Below, piece by piece: positions 50,847 through 60,815 of a stretch of DNA of 64,000 nucleotides. The notes under the pieces were generated by a model, which was given only the letters and a program-made list of their open reading frames with translations, made no database searches and was not told where the DNA came from. Every line of letters begins with the position of its first letter. Within the stretch, counting starts at the first letter, position 1. The stretch lies in assembly GCF_036181745.1 (NCBI RefSeq), contig NZ_CP108080.1, positions 4,369,501 through 4,433,500 of the forward strand, in the 5' to 3' direction. The translations under genes were made by a program, and so were the position numbers. This DNA is from Streptomyces sp. NBC_00259. GTDB taxonomy: Bacteria > Actinomycetota > Actinomycetes > Streptomycetales > Streptomycetaceae.

Positions 50847-52750
50847 CGAGCACCGGCATGACCAGCACCGGCAGCCCCGGCACCGTCATACGGCTGAACG
50901 CCCCCGCGCCCGGCTGGTCCATCGAGGCCGACGTCGTCGTGGTCGGCTCCGGCGTCGCCGGCCTGACGACGGCCCTGCGGTGCACGGCCGAGGGTCTGCG
51001 TACGGTCGTGGTCACCAAGGCACTCCTGGACGACGGTTCCACCCGCTGGGCGCAGGGTGGCATCGCCGCGGCGCTCGGCGAGGGCGACACCGCCGAGCAG
51101 CATCTGGACGACACCCTGGTCGCGGGCGCCGGGCTGTGCGACGAGGAGGCCGTACGCACCCTCGTCACCGAAGGGCCCGACGCGGTACGGCGGCTGATCG
51201 CGACGGGCGCCCGCTTCGATCTGACCGCCGAGGGAGGCATCGCGCTCACCCGCGAGGGCGGCCACCACCGGCGCCGCATCGCCCACGCGGGCGGCGACGC
51301 GACGGGTGCGGAGATCTCCAGGGCGCTGGTCACGGCGATACGCGACGGGGCCGTCCGCGTCATCGAGCACGCGCTGGTGCTGGACCTTCTGACGGACGCG
51401 GAAGGCCGTACGGCAGGTATCACCCTGCACGTCATGGGCGAGGGCCAGCACGACGGCGTGGGCGCGGTGCACGCGCCCGCTGTGGTCCTGGCGACCGGCG
51501 GCATGGGCCAGGTCTTCTCCGCCACCACCAACCCGCCGGTGTCCACCGGGGACGGGGTGGCGCTCGCCCTGCGCGCCGGCGCGGAGGTCAGCGACCTCGA
51601 GTTCGTCCAGTTCCACCCGACCGTCCTGTACCTGGGCCCGGAGTCCGAGGGCCAGCAGCCGCTCGTCTCCGAGGCGGTACGGGGCGAGGGCGCCCACCTC
51701 GTCGACGCGTCCGGCAACCGTTTCATGCTGGGCCGGCACGAGCTGGCCGAGCTCGCTCCCCGCGACATCGTGGCGAAGGGCATCATGCGCCGCATGCAGG
51801 AGCAGGGCGCGGACCACATGTTCCTGGACGCCCGCCACTTCGGCGCGGAGATGTGGGAGACCCGCTTCCCCACGATCCTCGTGGCCTGCCGTTCCCACGG
51901 CATCGACCCGGTCACCGAGCCCGTCCCGGTCGCCCCGGCGGCCCACTACGCCTCCGGCGGCGTGCGCACCGACCTCCACGGCCGCACGACCGTCCCCGGC
52001 CTCTACGCCTGCGGCGAGGTCGCCTGCACAGGTGTCCACGGCGCCAACCGCCTGGCCTCCAACTCCCTCCTGGAGGGCCTGGTCTTCGCGGAGCGCATCG
52101 CGACGGCGATCGCGACGCGGGAGCCCGGTGCACCGGCCCCCGACGGCGGGACCTCCGGCCCGGCCACGGACGCGGCGCAGCCCGAAGGGGCCCCACAGGC
52201 CGCTGCCGGATGGCTGGACGGGCCCACGGCCGACGCCGAGCCGGCCGGTGCGCCGCAGGCCGCCGCCGAGTCCCTGCGTACGGTCTGCCCGGACGGCGGG
52301 ACCGTCGGGGCAGGGGGCCTCGTACCGCTGCTCATGCCCGAGGCGCGGCACGAGATCCAGCGGATCATGACGCGCGGCGCGGGTGTGCTCCGTTCCGCCG
52401 CGAGCCTGGACGAGGCGGCGGACGCGCTGGAGGCGCTGCACCTGTCGGCGCTGCACGACGCCGAGGAGTTCGACAAGGCCGCAGAGCCCGGCGTCGAGTC
52501 CTGGGAGGCGGCCAATCTGCTGCTCGTCTCGCGGGTCCTGGTCGCCGCCGCCCGTGAGCGCGCGGAGACCCGCGGCTGCCACTGGCGCGAGGACCACCCC
52601 GGGCGGGACGACGCGCAGTGGCGCCGTCATATCGTCGTGCGGCTCACCCCCGACCGCCGTCTCGTCGTACGCCGCACCGCCACCGAAGCACTTCCGCCCG
52701 TAACCCCGATCCCCACCAGCCCCACCGCCGACAGGGAGCCGCAACCGTGA
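50843..52750 (+). CDS. nadB: L-aspartate oxidase
   Basis: A 635-residue FAD enzyme oxidising aspartate to iminoaspartate for NAD synthesis. The FAD motif is VVVVGSGVAGLTTALRC. STRWAQGGIAAALGEGDT, EFVQFHPTVLY, RGEGAHLVDASGNRFM and GLYACGEVACTGVHGANRLA are typical. An Ala/Pro/Gly-rich insert of about 65 residues (428-492) with GAPQAAA twice makes the protein long. GTG 50843 overlaps panC, and the stop overlaps nadC. Quinolinate synthase nadA is not in this window. Confidence 0.96.
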   Translation: MTSTGMTSTGSPGTVIRLNAPAPGWSIEADVVVVGSGVAGLTTALRCTAEGLRTVVVTKALLDDGSTRWAQGGIAAALGEGDTAEQHLDDTLVAGAGLCDEEAVRTLVTEGPDAVRRLIATGARFDLTAEGGIALTREGGHHRRRIAHAGGDATGAEISRALVTAIRDGAVRVIEHALVLDLLTDAEGRTAGITLHVMGEGQHDGVGAVHAPAVVLATGGMGQVFSATTNPPVSTGDGVALALRAGAEVSDLEFVQFHPTVLYLGPESEGQQPLVSEAVRGEGAHLVDASGNRFMLGRHELAELAPRDIVAKGIMRRMQEQGADHMFLDARHFGAEMWETRFPTILVACRSHGIDPVTEPVPVAPAAHYASGGVRTDLHGRTTVPGLYACGEVACTGVHGANRLASNSLLEGLVFAERIATAIATREPGAPAPDGGTSGPATDAAQPEGAPQAAAGWLDGPTADAEPAGAPQAAAESLRTVCPDGGTVGAGGLVPLLMPEARHEIQRIMTRGAGVLRSAASLDEAADALEALHLSALHDAEEFDKAAEPGVESWEAANLLLVSRVLVAAARERAETRGCHWREDHPGRDDAQWRRHIVVRLTPDRRLVVRRTATEALPPVTPIPTSPTADREPQP

Positions 52751-53769
52751 GTACGCCCGAAGAACGTCCGGAGCCCGTTGAGGTCCCGCTGATCCAGATC
52801 GGCGCCCCCGCCGGCGAGGCGGGCTGCGGCGACGACTGCGGCTGCGCCGACGAGGTGTACGAGTGCGGTCTCGACCCCGCCCTCGCCGAACTCCTCGCCG
52901 AGGCCGGTCTCGACCCCGTCCAGGTCGAGGACATCGCGCACCTCGCGATCGAGGAGGACCTGGACGGCGGCGTCGACATCACGACCGTCGCCACCGTCCC
53001 CGAGGACGCGGTGGCGACCGGCGACTTCACCGCCCGCGAGGACGGCGTCGTCGCGGGCCTGCGGGTCGCCGAGGCGGTCCTCTCGATCGTCTGCACCGAC
53101 GCTTTCGAGGTCGAGCGCCATGTCGAGGACGGCGACCGCGTCGAGGCGGGCCAGAAGCTCCTCTCCGTGACCGCCCGCACCCGTGACCTGCTCACCGGCG
53201 AGCGCAGCGCCCTGAACCTCCTGTGCCGCCTCTCCGGCATCGCCACCGCCACCCGCGCCTGGGCCGACGTCCTCGAAGGCACCAACGCGCGCGTGCGCGA
53301 CACCCGCAAGACGACGCCGGGCCTGCGCGCCCTGGAGAAGTACGCCGTGCGCTGCGGCGGCGGCGTCAACCACCGCATGTCGCTGTCCGACGCGGCGCTC
53401 GTCAAGGACAACCACGTCGTCGCCGCCGGCGGTGTCGCCCAGGCCTTCAAGGCCGTCCGGGAGACGCTCGCCGAGCTGGGCACCCCGGACCTCCCCGTCG
53501 AGGTCGAGGTCGACACCCTCCACCAGGTCCGCGAGGTCCTGGACGCCGGAGCGGACCTGATCCTGCTCGACAACTTCACCCCGGTGGAGACCGAGGAGGC
53601 CGTCGCCCTGGTCAGGAACCGCGCGGTCCTGGAGTCCTCCGGCCGCCTCTCCCTGGCCAACGCCCGGGCGTACGCCGAGACGGGCGTCGACTACCTCGCG
53701 GTCGGGGCCCTCACCCACTCCTCCGCGATCCTCGACATCGGTCTCGACCTGCGAGAGGCCGGGGTCTGA
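52747..53769 (+). CDS. nadC: Nicotinate-nucleotide pyrophosphorylase (carboxylating)
   Basis: A 340-residue quinolinate phosphoribosyltransferase. LLTGERSALNLLCRLSGIAT, RDTRKTTPGLRALEKYAVRC, GGGVNHRMSLSDAALVKDNH and ILLDNFTP are the family motifs. The N-terminus carries an extra cysteine-rich segment, CGDDCGC then VYEC (Cys 27, 31, 33, 40), not needed for the known reaction. GTG 52747 overlaps the nadB stop. coaX follows after 4 bases. Confidence 0.96.
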   Translation: MSTPEERPEPVEVPLIQIGAPAGEAGCGDDCGCADEVYECGLDPALAELLAEAGLDPVQVEDIAHLAIEEDLDGGVDITTVATVPEDAVATGDFTAREDGVVAGLRVAEAVLSIVCTDAFEVERHVEDGDRVEAGQKLLSVTARTRDLLTGERSALNLLCRLSGIATATRAWADVLEGTNARVRDTRKTTPGLRALEKYAVRCGGGVNHRMSLSDAALVKDNHVVAAGGVAQAFKAVRETLAELGTPDLPVEVEVDTLHQVREVLDAGADLILLDNFTPVETEEAVALVRNRAVLESSGRLSLANARAYAETGVDYLAVGALTHSSAILDIGLDLREAGV

Positions 53770-53773
53770 ACCG

Positions 53774-54571
53774 ATGCTGCTCACCATCGACGTCGGCAAC
53801 ACCCACACCGTCCTCGGCCTCTTCGACGGCGAGGACATCGTGGAGCACTGGCGCGTCTCCACCGATCCGCGCCGCACCGCCGACGAGCTGGCGGTGCTCC
53901 TCAACGGGCTGATGGGCATGCACCCGCTGCTCGGTGAGGAACTCGGCGACGGCATCGAGGGCATCGCGATCTGCGCCACCGTCCCGTCGGTGCTGCACGA
54001 ACTGCGTGAGGTGACCCGCCGCTACTACGGCGACGTCCCCGCCGTCCTCGTCGAGCCCGGCGTCAAGACCGGTGTGCCGGTTCTGACGGACAACCCCAAG
54101 GAGGTCGGCGCCGACCGCATCATCAACGCGGTCGCCGCCGTCGAGCTGTACGGCGGCCCGGCGATCGTCGTCGACTTCGGCACGGCGACGACCTTCGACG
54201 CGATCAGTGCCCGCGGCGAGTACGCGGGCGGGGTCATCGCTCCCGGCATCGAGATCTCGGTCGACGCCCTCGGCGTGCGGGGTGCCCAGCTCCGCAAGAT
54301 CGAGCTGGCCCGCCCGCGCAGCGTCATCGGCAAGAACACGGTGGAGGCCATGCAGGCGGGCATCGTGTACGGCTTCGCGGGCCAGGTGGACGGTGTCGTC
54401 GAGCGCATGAAGCGGGAACTCGCCGAGGACCCGGACGAGGTGACCGTGATCGCGACGGGTGGCCTGGCACCGGTGGTGCTCGCCGAGTCGTCCGTGATCG
54501 ACGAGCACGAGCCCTGGCTGACGCTGATCGGCCTGCGCCTCGTGTACGAGCGGAACGTCTCGCGTATGTGA
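53774..54571 (+). CDS. coaX: Type III pantothenate kinase
   Basis: A 265-residue kinase opening coenzyme A synthesis. The phosphate motif is LLTIDVGNTHTVLGLFDG, VDFGTATTFDAISARGEYAG is the second ATPase-fold motif, and GVIAPGIEISVDAL and VIATGGLAPVV complete the acetate-kinase-like fold. It is K+-dependent and insensitive to CoA feedback in known members. It ends the operon that links pantothenate, NAD and CoA synthesis. Confidence 0.96.
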   Translation: MLLTIDVGNTHTVLGLFDGEDIVEHWRVSTDPRRTADELAVLLNGLMGMHPLLGEELGDGIEGIAICATVPSVLHELREVTRRYYGDVPAVLVEPGVKTGVPVLTDNPKEVGADRIINAVAAVELYGGPAIVVDFGTATTFDAISARGEYAGGVIAPGIEISVDALGVRGAQLRKIELARPRSVIGKNTVEAMQAGIVYGFAGQVDGVVERMKRELAEDPDEVTVIATGGLAPVVLAESSVIDEHEPWLTLIGLRLVYERNVSRM

Positions 54572-54665
54572 ACCCGCGCCGGCACCCTCGGCCGTCCGGT
54601 GCCGGCGCCGCGCCACGAGTCAGACGTTAAACAAATTTTGTCCGATTAGCGCGTATCGTCGGCCC

Positions 54666-55331
54666 ATGCCCACGCCATACGGATCCCGCGGCGGCATGGC
54701 GTTCAGCGCGGACGAACTGCGTGTGCTCCGCCGCGCCCTCGCCATCGCCCTCCACCCCGACCAGTTCCGCCCCACCGACACGGCCGACGGCCCGGGCGGG
54801 AACACCGCCCAGGAGTGCCTGCGGCTCGCCCAGTCCGTGGACGAGGCCGTCCGTGAGGCGGGCCGGCTGCGTACGTTCCTCCTCGCCGACCTGGCCAGGT
54901 ACCGCGACGCCCTTCCCGGCTCGGAGGGGGGCTATCTGGAGCTCCTCCAGGACGCCCTCGCCGCCGGGTACGAGCCGGCCCCCGAGGATCTCGCCGCCCT
55001 GCGCTCACTGCGCCGGACGCCCCTGACGGCCGCGCTGCTGGAGCGCTGCCAGGATCTCGCCGAGGAGTCGGTACGCGCCCGCCTCGCCGGCCGCACGGCC
55101 GACCGGGCAGCCGACCGGGCGCCGGTCGCGGCCCCGCCCCGCATCCGTCTGCTCGCCCTGCCGGGCGGCCGTGCCGCCGCCACCGGGGACAAGCCGGAGC
55201 CCCGCCCGGCGGACCCCAAACCCTCGCCCAGGCCCGCTCCGCGGCCGGACCGCCCCATCCCCACGCCCGGCGAGGTCTTCCCGCCGCGCCGCCGACCCGT
55301 CCCCCCGCCGGAGAAGCGGGCTGCCGGATAG
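54666..55331 (+). CDS. Helical protein with a proline-rich tail, unknown function
   Basis: A 221-residue protein with a helical first 140 residues (FSADELRVLRRALAIALHPD, then CLRLAQSVDEAVREAGRLRT). The tail is Pro/Arg-rich (DKPEPRPADPKPSPRPAPRP). There is no signal peptide or known domain. TATCGT (54654-54659) ends 6 bases before ATG 54666, so the mRNA is probably leaderless. An A/T-rich dyad ACAAA-T-TTTGT... lies just upstream at 54631-54641. The next gene is 14 bases away, suggesting an operon. Confidence 0.75.
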   Translation: MPTPYGSRGGMAFSADELRVLRRALAIALHPDQFRPTDTADGPGGNTAQECLRLAQSVDEAVREAGRLRTFLLADLARYRDALPGSEGGYLELLQDALAAGYEPAPEDLAALRSLRRTPLTAALLERCQDLAEESVRARLAGRTADRAADRAPVAAPPRIRLLALPGGRAAATGDKPEPRPADPKPSPRPAPRPDRPIPTPGEVFPPRRRPVPPPEKRAAG

Positions 55332-55345
55332 CTACTCTGGAGGGC

Positions 55346-55534
55346 ATGGACTACGTATCCGCGCTCCTGCCCCCCATCGTGATGGCCGGGTTCTTCATCG
55401 CTCTCGTCGTGACGATCGTGAAGAGCCAGGGCGGCCCGAACAAGGCCAAGGAGGACGCCGCGGTGGACGCGGCGATGGCACGCGCGGAAGCCGCTCGTCA
55501 GTCCGCCCCGGCCGAGCGCCCGAAAGAGGCCTGA
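55346..55534 (+). CDS. Small single-pass membrane protein
   Basis: A 62-residue protein with one membrane segment (LLPPIVMAGFFIALVVTIVK) and a charged Ala-rich cytoplasmic tail (KAKEDAAVDAAMARAEAARQ). The function is unknown. GGAGG just ahead of ATG 55346 supports translation, although TACTCT at 55333-55338 would also fit a leaderless start. A strong terminator follows. Confidence 0.8.
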   Translation: MDYVSALLPPIVMAGFFIALVVTIVKSQGGPNKAKEDAAVDAAMARAEAARQSAPAERPKEA

Positions 55535-55560
55535 CCCCCGGTCCGACCCCGCTGCTTCCA

Positions 55561-55595
55561 GGACGTACGGCTCAACAAGGCCGTACGTCCTTTTT
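55561..55595 (+). terminator. Intrinsic terminator with T-tract
   Basis: GGACGTACGGC (55561-55571) pairs exactly with GCCGTACGTCC (55580-55590) around an 8-base loop, followed by TTTTT. It ends the 54666-55534 operon. Confidence 0.9.
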
Positions 55596-55652
55596 CGTAC
55601 CCGAACTACGTCAATAGCCAGTCATTCCGACATCTCAGACTATGGTGGCGAT

Positions 55653-56144
55653 GTGCCCCGCCAATTGGGAGAGCTCGAAGACTCCGTCATGACGCGCATC
55701 TGGCAATGGAACCGCCCGGTGACGGTGCGCGAAGTGCTGGAAGATCTCCAGCAGGAACGGTCCATCGCCTACACAACCGTCATGACGGTAATGGACAATC
55801 TCCATCAGAAGGGCTGGGTGCGCAGGGAAGTCGAAGGTCGTGCCTATCGATATACCGCGGTGTCCACCCGGGCCGCCTACTCGGCCGCACTGATGAACGA
55901 AGCGTGGTCCCAGAGCGACAACCCCGCCTCGGCCCTTGTCGCCTTCTTCGGCATGATGTCCTCGGACCAGCGCCAGGCACTCCGGGACGCGATCCGCGTC
56001 GTTCAGCGTGACCCCGAGGAAGACGCTCCCGAAGTGGCCCGTGAAGCTTCCCCGCAAGGGCTGCCGGAGGGTTCTCCCGAACAGGGGACCGAGGACGGCG
56101 AGGACGCCGAGGGCGCCGACGGCGCGGACGGAGCGGGGCGATAG
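55653..56144 (+). CDS. BlaI/MecI-family transcriptional regulator
   Basis: A 163-residue winged-helix repressor (LGELEDSVMTRIWQWNRPVT, then REVLEDLQQERSIAYTTVMT and VMDNLHQKGWVRREVEGRAY). In other bacteria these control beta-lactamase or copper and respiratory genes, and are cleaved by a membrane peptidase. No BlaR-type peptidase gene is nearby. The tail is acidic and disordered (EDGEDAEGADGADGAGR). TATGGT (55641-55646) lies 6 bases before GTG 55653, so it is probably leaderless. Confidence 0.9.
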   Translation: MPRQLGELEDSVMTRIWQWNRPVTVREVLEDLQQERSIAYTTVMTVMDNLHQKGWVRREVEGRAYRYTAVSTRAAYSAALMNEAWSQSDNPASALVAFFGMMSSDQRQALRDAIRVVQRDPEEDAPEVAREASPQGLPEGSPEQGTEDGEDAEGADGADGAGR

Positions 56145-56153
56145 CGTCCGGTC

Positions 56154-56693
56154 ATGTCGTCAGCGCATCCCCTTCCCAATGTCGCAGCAAATGCCGTCAC
56201 CGTCCGGCGGGCCAGGACCAGCGATGTGCCGGCCGTCCGCCGTCTCGTGGATCCGTACGTGGGCGAAGGCATCCTGCTCGACAAAGCGACGGTCACGCTT
56301 TACGAGGACATCCAGGAGTTCTGGGTCGCGGAACGCGAGACGGACGACCGAGTGGTCGGCTGCGGTGCGCTCCACGTGATGTGGGAAGATCTCGCGGAAG
56401 TCCGCACTCTCGCGGTGGATCCGCAGTTCAGGGGCTCCGGTGTGGGCCATCACCTGCTGGACAAGCTGTTGCACACGGCCCGCTGGCTGGGTGTGCGCCG
56501 AGTATTCTGCCTGACCTTCGAAGTGGACTTCTTCACGAAGCACGGGTTCGTGGAGATCGGCGAGACTCCGGTCGAGGGAGATGTCTACAGCGAGCTGCTG
56601 CGTTCCTATGACGAGGGTGTCGCCGAGTTCCTCGGTCTCGAACGAGTGAAGCCGAACACCTTGGGTAACAGCCGGATGCTTCTGCACCTGTGA
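56154..56693 (+). CDS. argA: N-acetylglutamate synthase, GNAT type
   Basis: A 179-residue GNAT acetyltransferase of the short actinobacterial N-acetylglutamate synthase class (Rv2747-like), which opens arginine synthesis. The acetyl-CoA motif is LAVDPQFRGSGVGHHLLDKL, and ALHVMWEDLAEVRTL, FCLTFEVDFFTKHGFVEIG are typical. TAGCGT at 56142-56147 lies 6 bases before ATG 56154, a possible leaderless promoter within the end of the regulator gene. No other arg gene is adjacent. Confidence 0.9.
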   Translation: MSSAHPLPNVAANAVTVRRARTSDVPAVRRLVDPYVGEGILLDKATVTLYEDIQEFWVAERETDDRVVGCGALHVMWEDLAEVRTLAVDPQFRGSGVGHHLLDKLLHTARWLGVRRVFCLTFEVDFFTKHGFVEIGETPVEGDVYSELLRSYDEGVAEFLGLERVKPNTLGNSRMLLHL

Positions 56694-56821
56694 TCCCGCA
56701 TCGACGGGAAGAGGGGCGGAACGGAACGCAGGACTGAACCCCTATGTCCGAATCGCGTACGTTTCCCGCGTTCCCGGGGTTCTGAACCTCTGCCAGGGGT
56801 TTGTGTTTTCCAGAGAAAAGC

Positions 56822-56863
56822 GGTTTCCTTTCCGCGTACTGCATTTTCGATGAAAGGAAATCC
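56822..56863 (+). promoter_or_regulatory. Hairpin covering the lsr2 ribosome binding site
   Basis: GGTTTCCTTTC (56822-56832) can pair with GAAAGGAAATCC (56852-56863), leaving one bulged T, around a 19-base loop. The 3' arm is the ribosome binding site of lsr2 (GTG 56865). Folding would hide it, so it may control Lsr2 translation. Confidence 0.55.
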
Positions 56864-56864
56864 G

Positions 56865-57203
56865 GTGGCACAGAAGGTTCAGGTCCTTCTTGTCGATGAC
56901 CTCGACGGCGGCGAGGCGGACGAGACCGTGACGTTCGCTCTGGACGGCAAGACCTACGAGATCGACCTCACCACCGCCAATGCGGACAAGCTCCGTGGCC
57001 TGCTCGATCCGTACACCAAGGGCGGCCGGCGTACCGGCGGCCGTGCGGCGACCGGCCGTGGAAAGGGCCGTGCCGCCGCCGCGACCGGCAACAAGGACAC
57101 GGCGGAGATCCGCAAGTGGGCCAAGGAGAACGGCTACAGCGTCAACGACCGCGGCCGCGTTCCCGCCGAGATCCGCGAGGCCTACGAGAAGGCCAACGGC
57201 TGA
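56865..57203 (+). CDS. lsr2: Nucleoid-associated xenogeneic silencer Lsr2
   Basis: A 112-residue H-NS-like protein that coats and silences AT-rich, often horizontally gained DNA. The N-terminal dimerisation part is QKVQVLLVDDLDGGEADETV, and the C-terminal DNA-binding part has the AT-hook-like RGR in VNDRGRVPAEIREAYEKANG. GTG 56865 is chosen since GAAAGGAAA is at 56852-56860; ATG 56850 would overlap this site. The leader (about 56780-56860) is unusually AT-rich for this genome and may be bound by Lsr2 itself. Confidence 0.95.
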   Translation: MAQKVQVLLVDDLDGGEADETVTFALDGKTYEIDLTTANADKLRGLLDPYTKGGRRTGGRAATGRGKGRAAAATGNKDTAEIRKWAKENGYSVNDRGRVPAEIREAYEKANG

Positions 57204-57781
57204 GCATGCGCATGCGGCCCTGCCGCATTCGTACGCACCAACCGGGCCCGGTGGCAGGCATTCGCCGCCGCGTCCACGAGCCGTACGAGGTCGGGGGTGC
57301 CCCCACCGCCCCCGGGCCCGGCCCTTCGCCCGAGAGCGGCGAACGCCGGAAGTGACGGTTCCACCTCGTGCCCCGGCTCCGGGGGCCGCAGCCAGACGGC
57401 GGCCCCCTGTGGCGGTGCCGACGGGGCGGCACGCACGTGCGGCACCGGCGCGGGAATGGACCCGCCCGGGCCGAGGGCGGTCAGGTCGAGCGCGATCCCG
57501 CCCCACTCCAGCCAGCCGAGCAGCCCCGGCAGCTCCTCGGCGCTGCCCGCGGCCACCAGAAATCGCATCCTGCTCCCCGCGAGAGCGACGGGACCGGTGC
57601 GTCCGCACCGCCTGAGCAGCGCGAATCCGGCGTCGGCCGGCAGCTCCAGCACGTCGAAGCGCAGCCCGGTCAGAAGCTGTACCGGTGGCCCTTCGGCCGT
57701 TGCCCAGCCAAGCTCGTACTCATACCACCGTGTGCTGCTGTCATCGAGCGGCGCGCGCGGTACCGGGAGAGTGAACGCCAT
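57182..57781 (-). CDS. SCO3374-family protein
   Basis: A 199-residue protein conserved between lsr2 and clpC in streptomycetes, of unknown function (RWYEYELGWATAEGPPVQLL, then GLRFDVLELPADAGFALLRR and MRFLVAAGSAEELPGLLGWL). The latter parts resemble a replication or primase-polymerase-type N-terminal domain, but I cannot confirm this. Its last 22 bases overlap the 3' end of lsr2 on the other strand. The C-terminal region is Gly/Pro-rich. Confidence 0.8.
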   Translation of the reverse strand: MAFTLPVPRAPLDDSSTRWYEYELGWATAEGPPVQLLTGLRFDVLELPADAGFALLRRCGRTGPVALAGSRMRFLVAAGSAEELPGLLGWLEWGGIALDLTALGPGGSIPAPVPHVRAAPSAPPQGAAVWLRPPEPGHEVEPSLPAFAALGRRAGPGGGGGTPDLVRLVDAAANACHRARLVRTNAAGPHAHAQPLAFS

Positions 57782-57866
57782 GCCCTGGGAACTACCGGGA
57801 CGGCCCGATAGTTACGGAATGTCGGGAGGTGGTCGCTCAGAGTGCTCGAAAGGAGGTGGTGGGGGC

Positions 57867-57902
57867 GTGTTCGGGGGCGCAAGGATGTTCGCCCGTAGCT
57901 GA
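57867..57902 (+). other. Candidate 11-codon leader ORF
   Basis: GTG 57867 opens a short frame reading MFGGARMFARS, ending at TGA 57900-57902. GAAAGGAGGTG upstream is an 11-base match to the 16S anti-Shine-Dalgarno region, far stronger than most sites here. A longer in-frame form from ATG 57819 would have 27 codons. It may be a leader peptide or a leftover fragment. Confidence 0.3.
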
Positions 57903-57993
57903 GGGAACCGGTGCGCGCGGCATGGAGTGTCCGTGCATACGGGTAAGACATCCCTAGTGGGGACGGACGACACGCAGGGTTTAGCAGTCTCAC

Positions 57994-58007
57994 GTTCGCC
58001 ATCGGCG
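57994..58007 (+). promoter_or_regulatory. ClgR-type activator box upstream of clpC
   Basis: GTTCGC-CATCG-GCG matches the GTTCGC-N5-GCG pattern reported for ClgR in streptomycetes, where ClgR activates clpP1P2, clpC and lon. It lies 205 bases before the clpC start, leaving a long 5' leader. Confidence 0.75.
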
Positions 58008-58211
58008 TACAGATGGCACGGGTAACTGCTTGGCCTGCGGGAACATCGTCTCGCACCATCGGGTTGGAGCATTTGTCGGCGTTCGGGGCAGGAGGCCATC
58101 GACGGGTGTCGGCAGTTGGAATGAGCGGTCCCCGCTCGCGGGACTAAGCTGCGGAAGGACAGGGAGGGGATCGACCCCTAACTGACTGACCGCTCTGAGG
58201 AGCGATTAACG

Positions 58212-60740
<2,529 letters not shown>

Positions 60741-60757
60741 GCGTTCCGAGCGCGAAC

Positions 60758-60800
60758 AAGGGGCTGCCCCCGGACCTCAAGGGTCCGGGGGCAGCCCCTT
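60758..60800. terminator. Bidirectional terminator between clpC and the PBP4-type gene
   Basis: Bases 60758-60776 and 60782-60800 are perfect 19-base arms around TCAAG, between convergent stops at 60740 and 60816. Confidence 0.9.
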
Positions 60801-60815
60801 CTCCGTGTCCTCGGC

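Larger units (their letters stand above)
57782..58211 (+). other. 430-base clpC upstream region
   Basis: This is the longest stretch without a recognised gene. It contains a very strong Shine-Dalgarno-like GAAAGGAGGTGG (57848-57859) before a tiny ORF (57867-57902). It also holds a ClgR-type box (57994-58007), a CCCCGC/GCGGG hairpin near 58126-58143, and the clpC ribosome binding site GAGGAG (58197-58202). A 5-base stem CGCTC/GAGCG (58191-58204) overlaps that site. Confidence 0.7.

Noticed and set aside
50705..52744. A 679-codon minus-strand frame opposite nadB
   Set aside because: It mirrors nadB codon bias, crosses gene boundaries and has no domain motifs.
55611..55652. BlaI-type operator (TACTACAnnTGTAGTA-like) before the BlaI-family gene
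   Set aside because: Only a weak 4-base AGTC/GACT pairing is present; no convincing dyad of the BlaI pattern was found.
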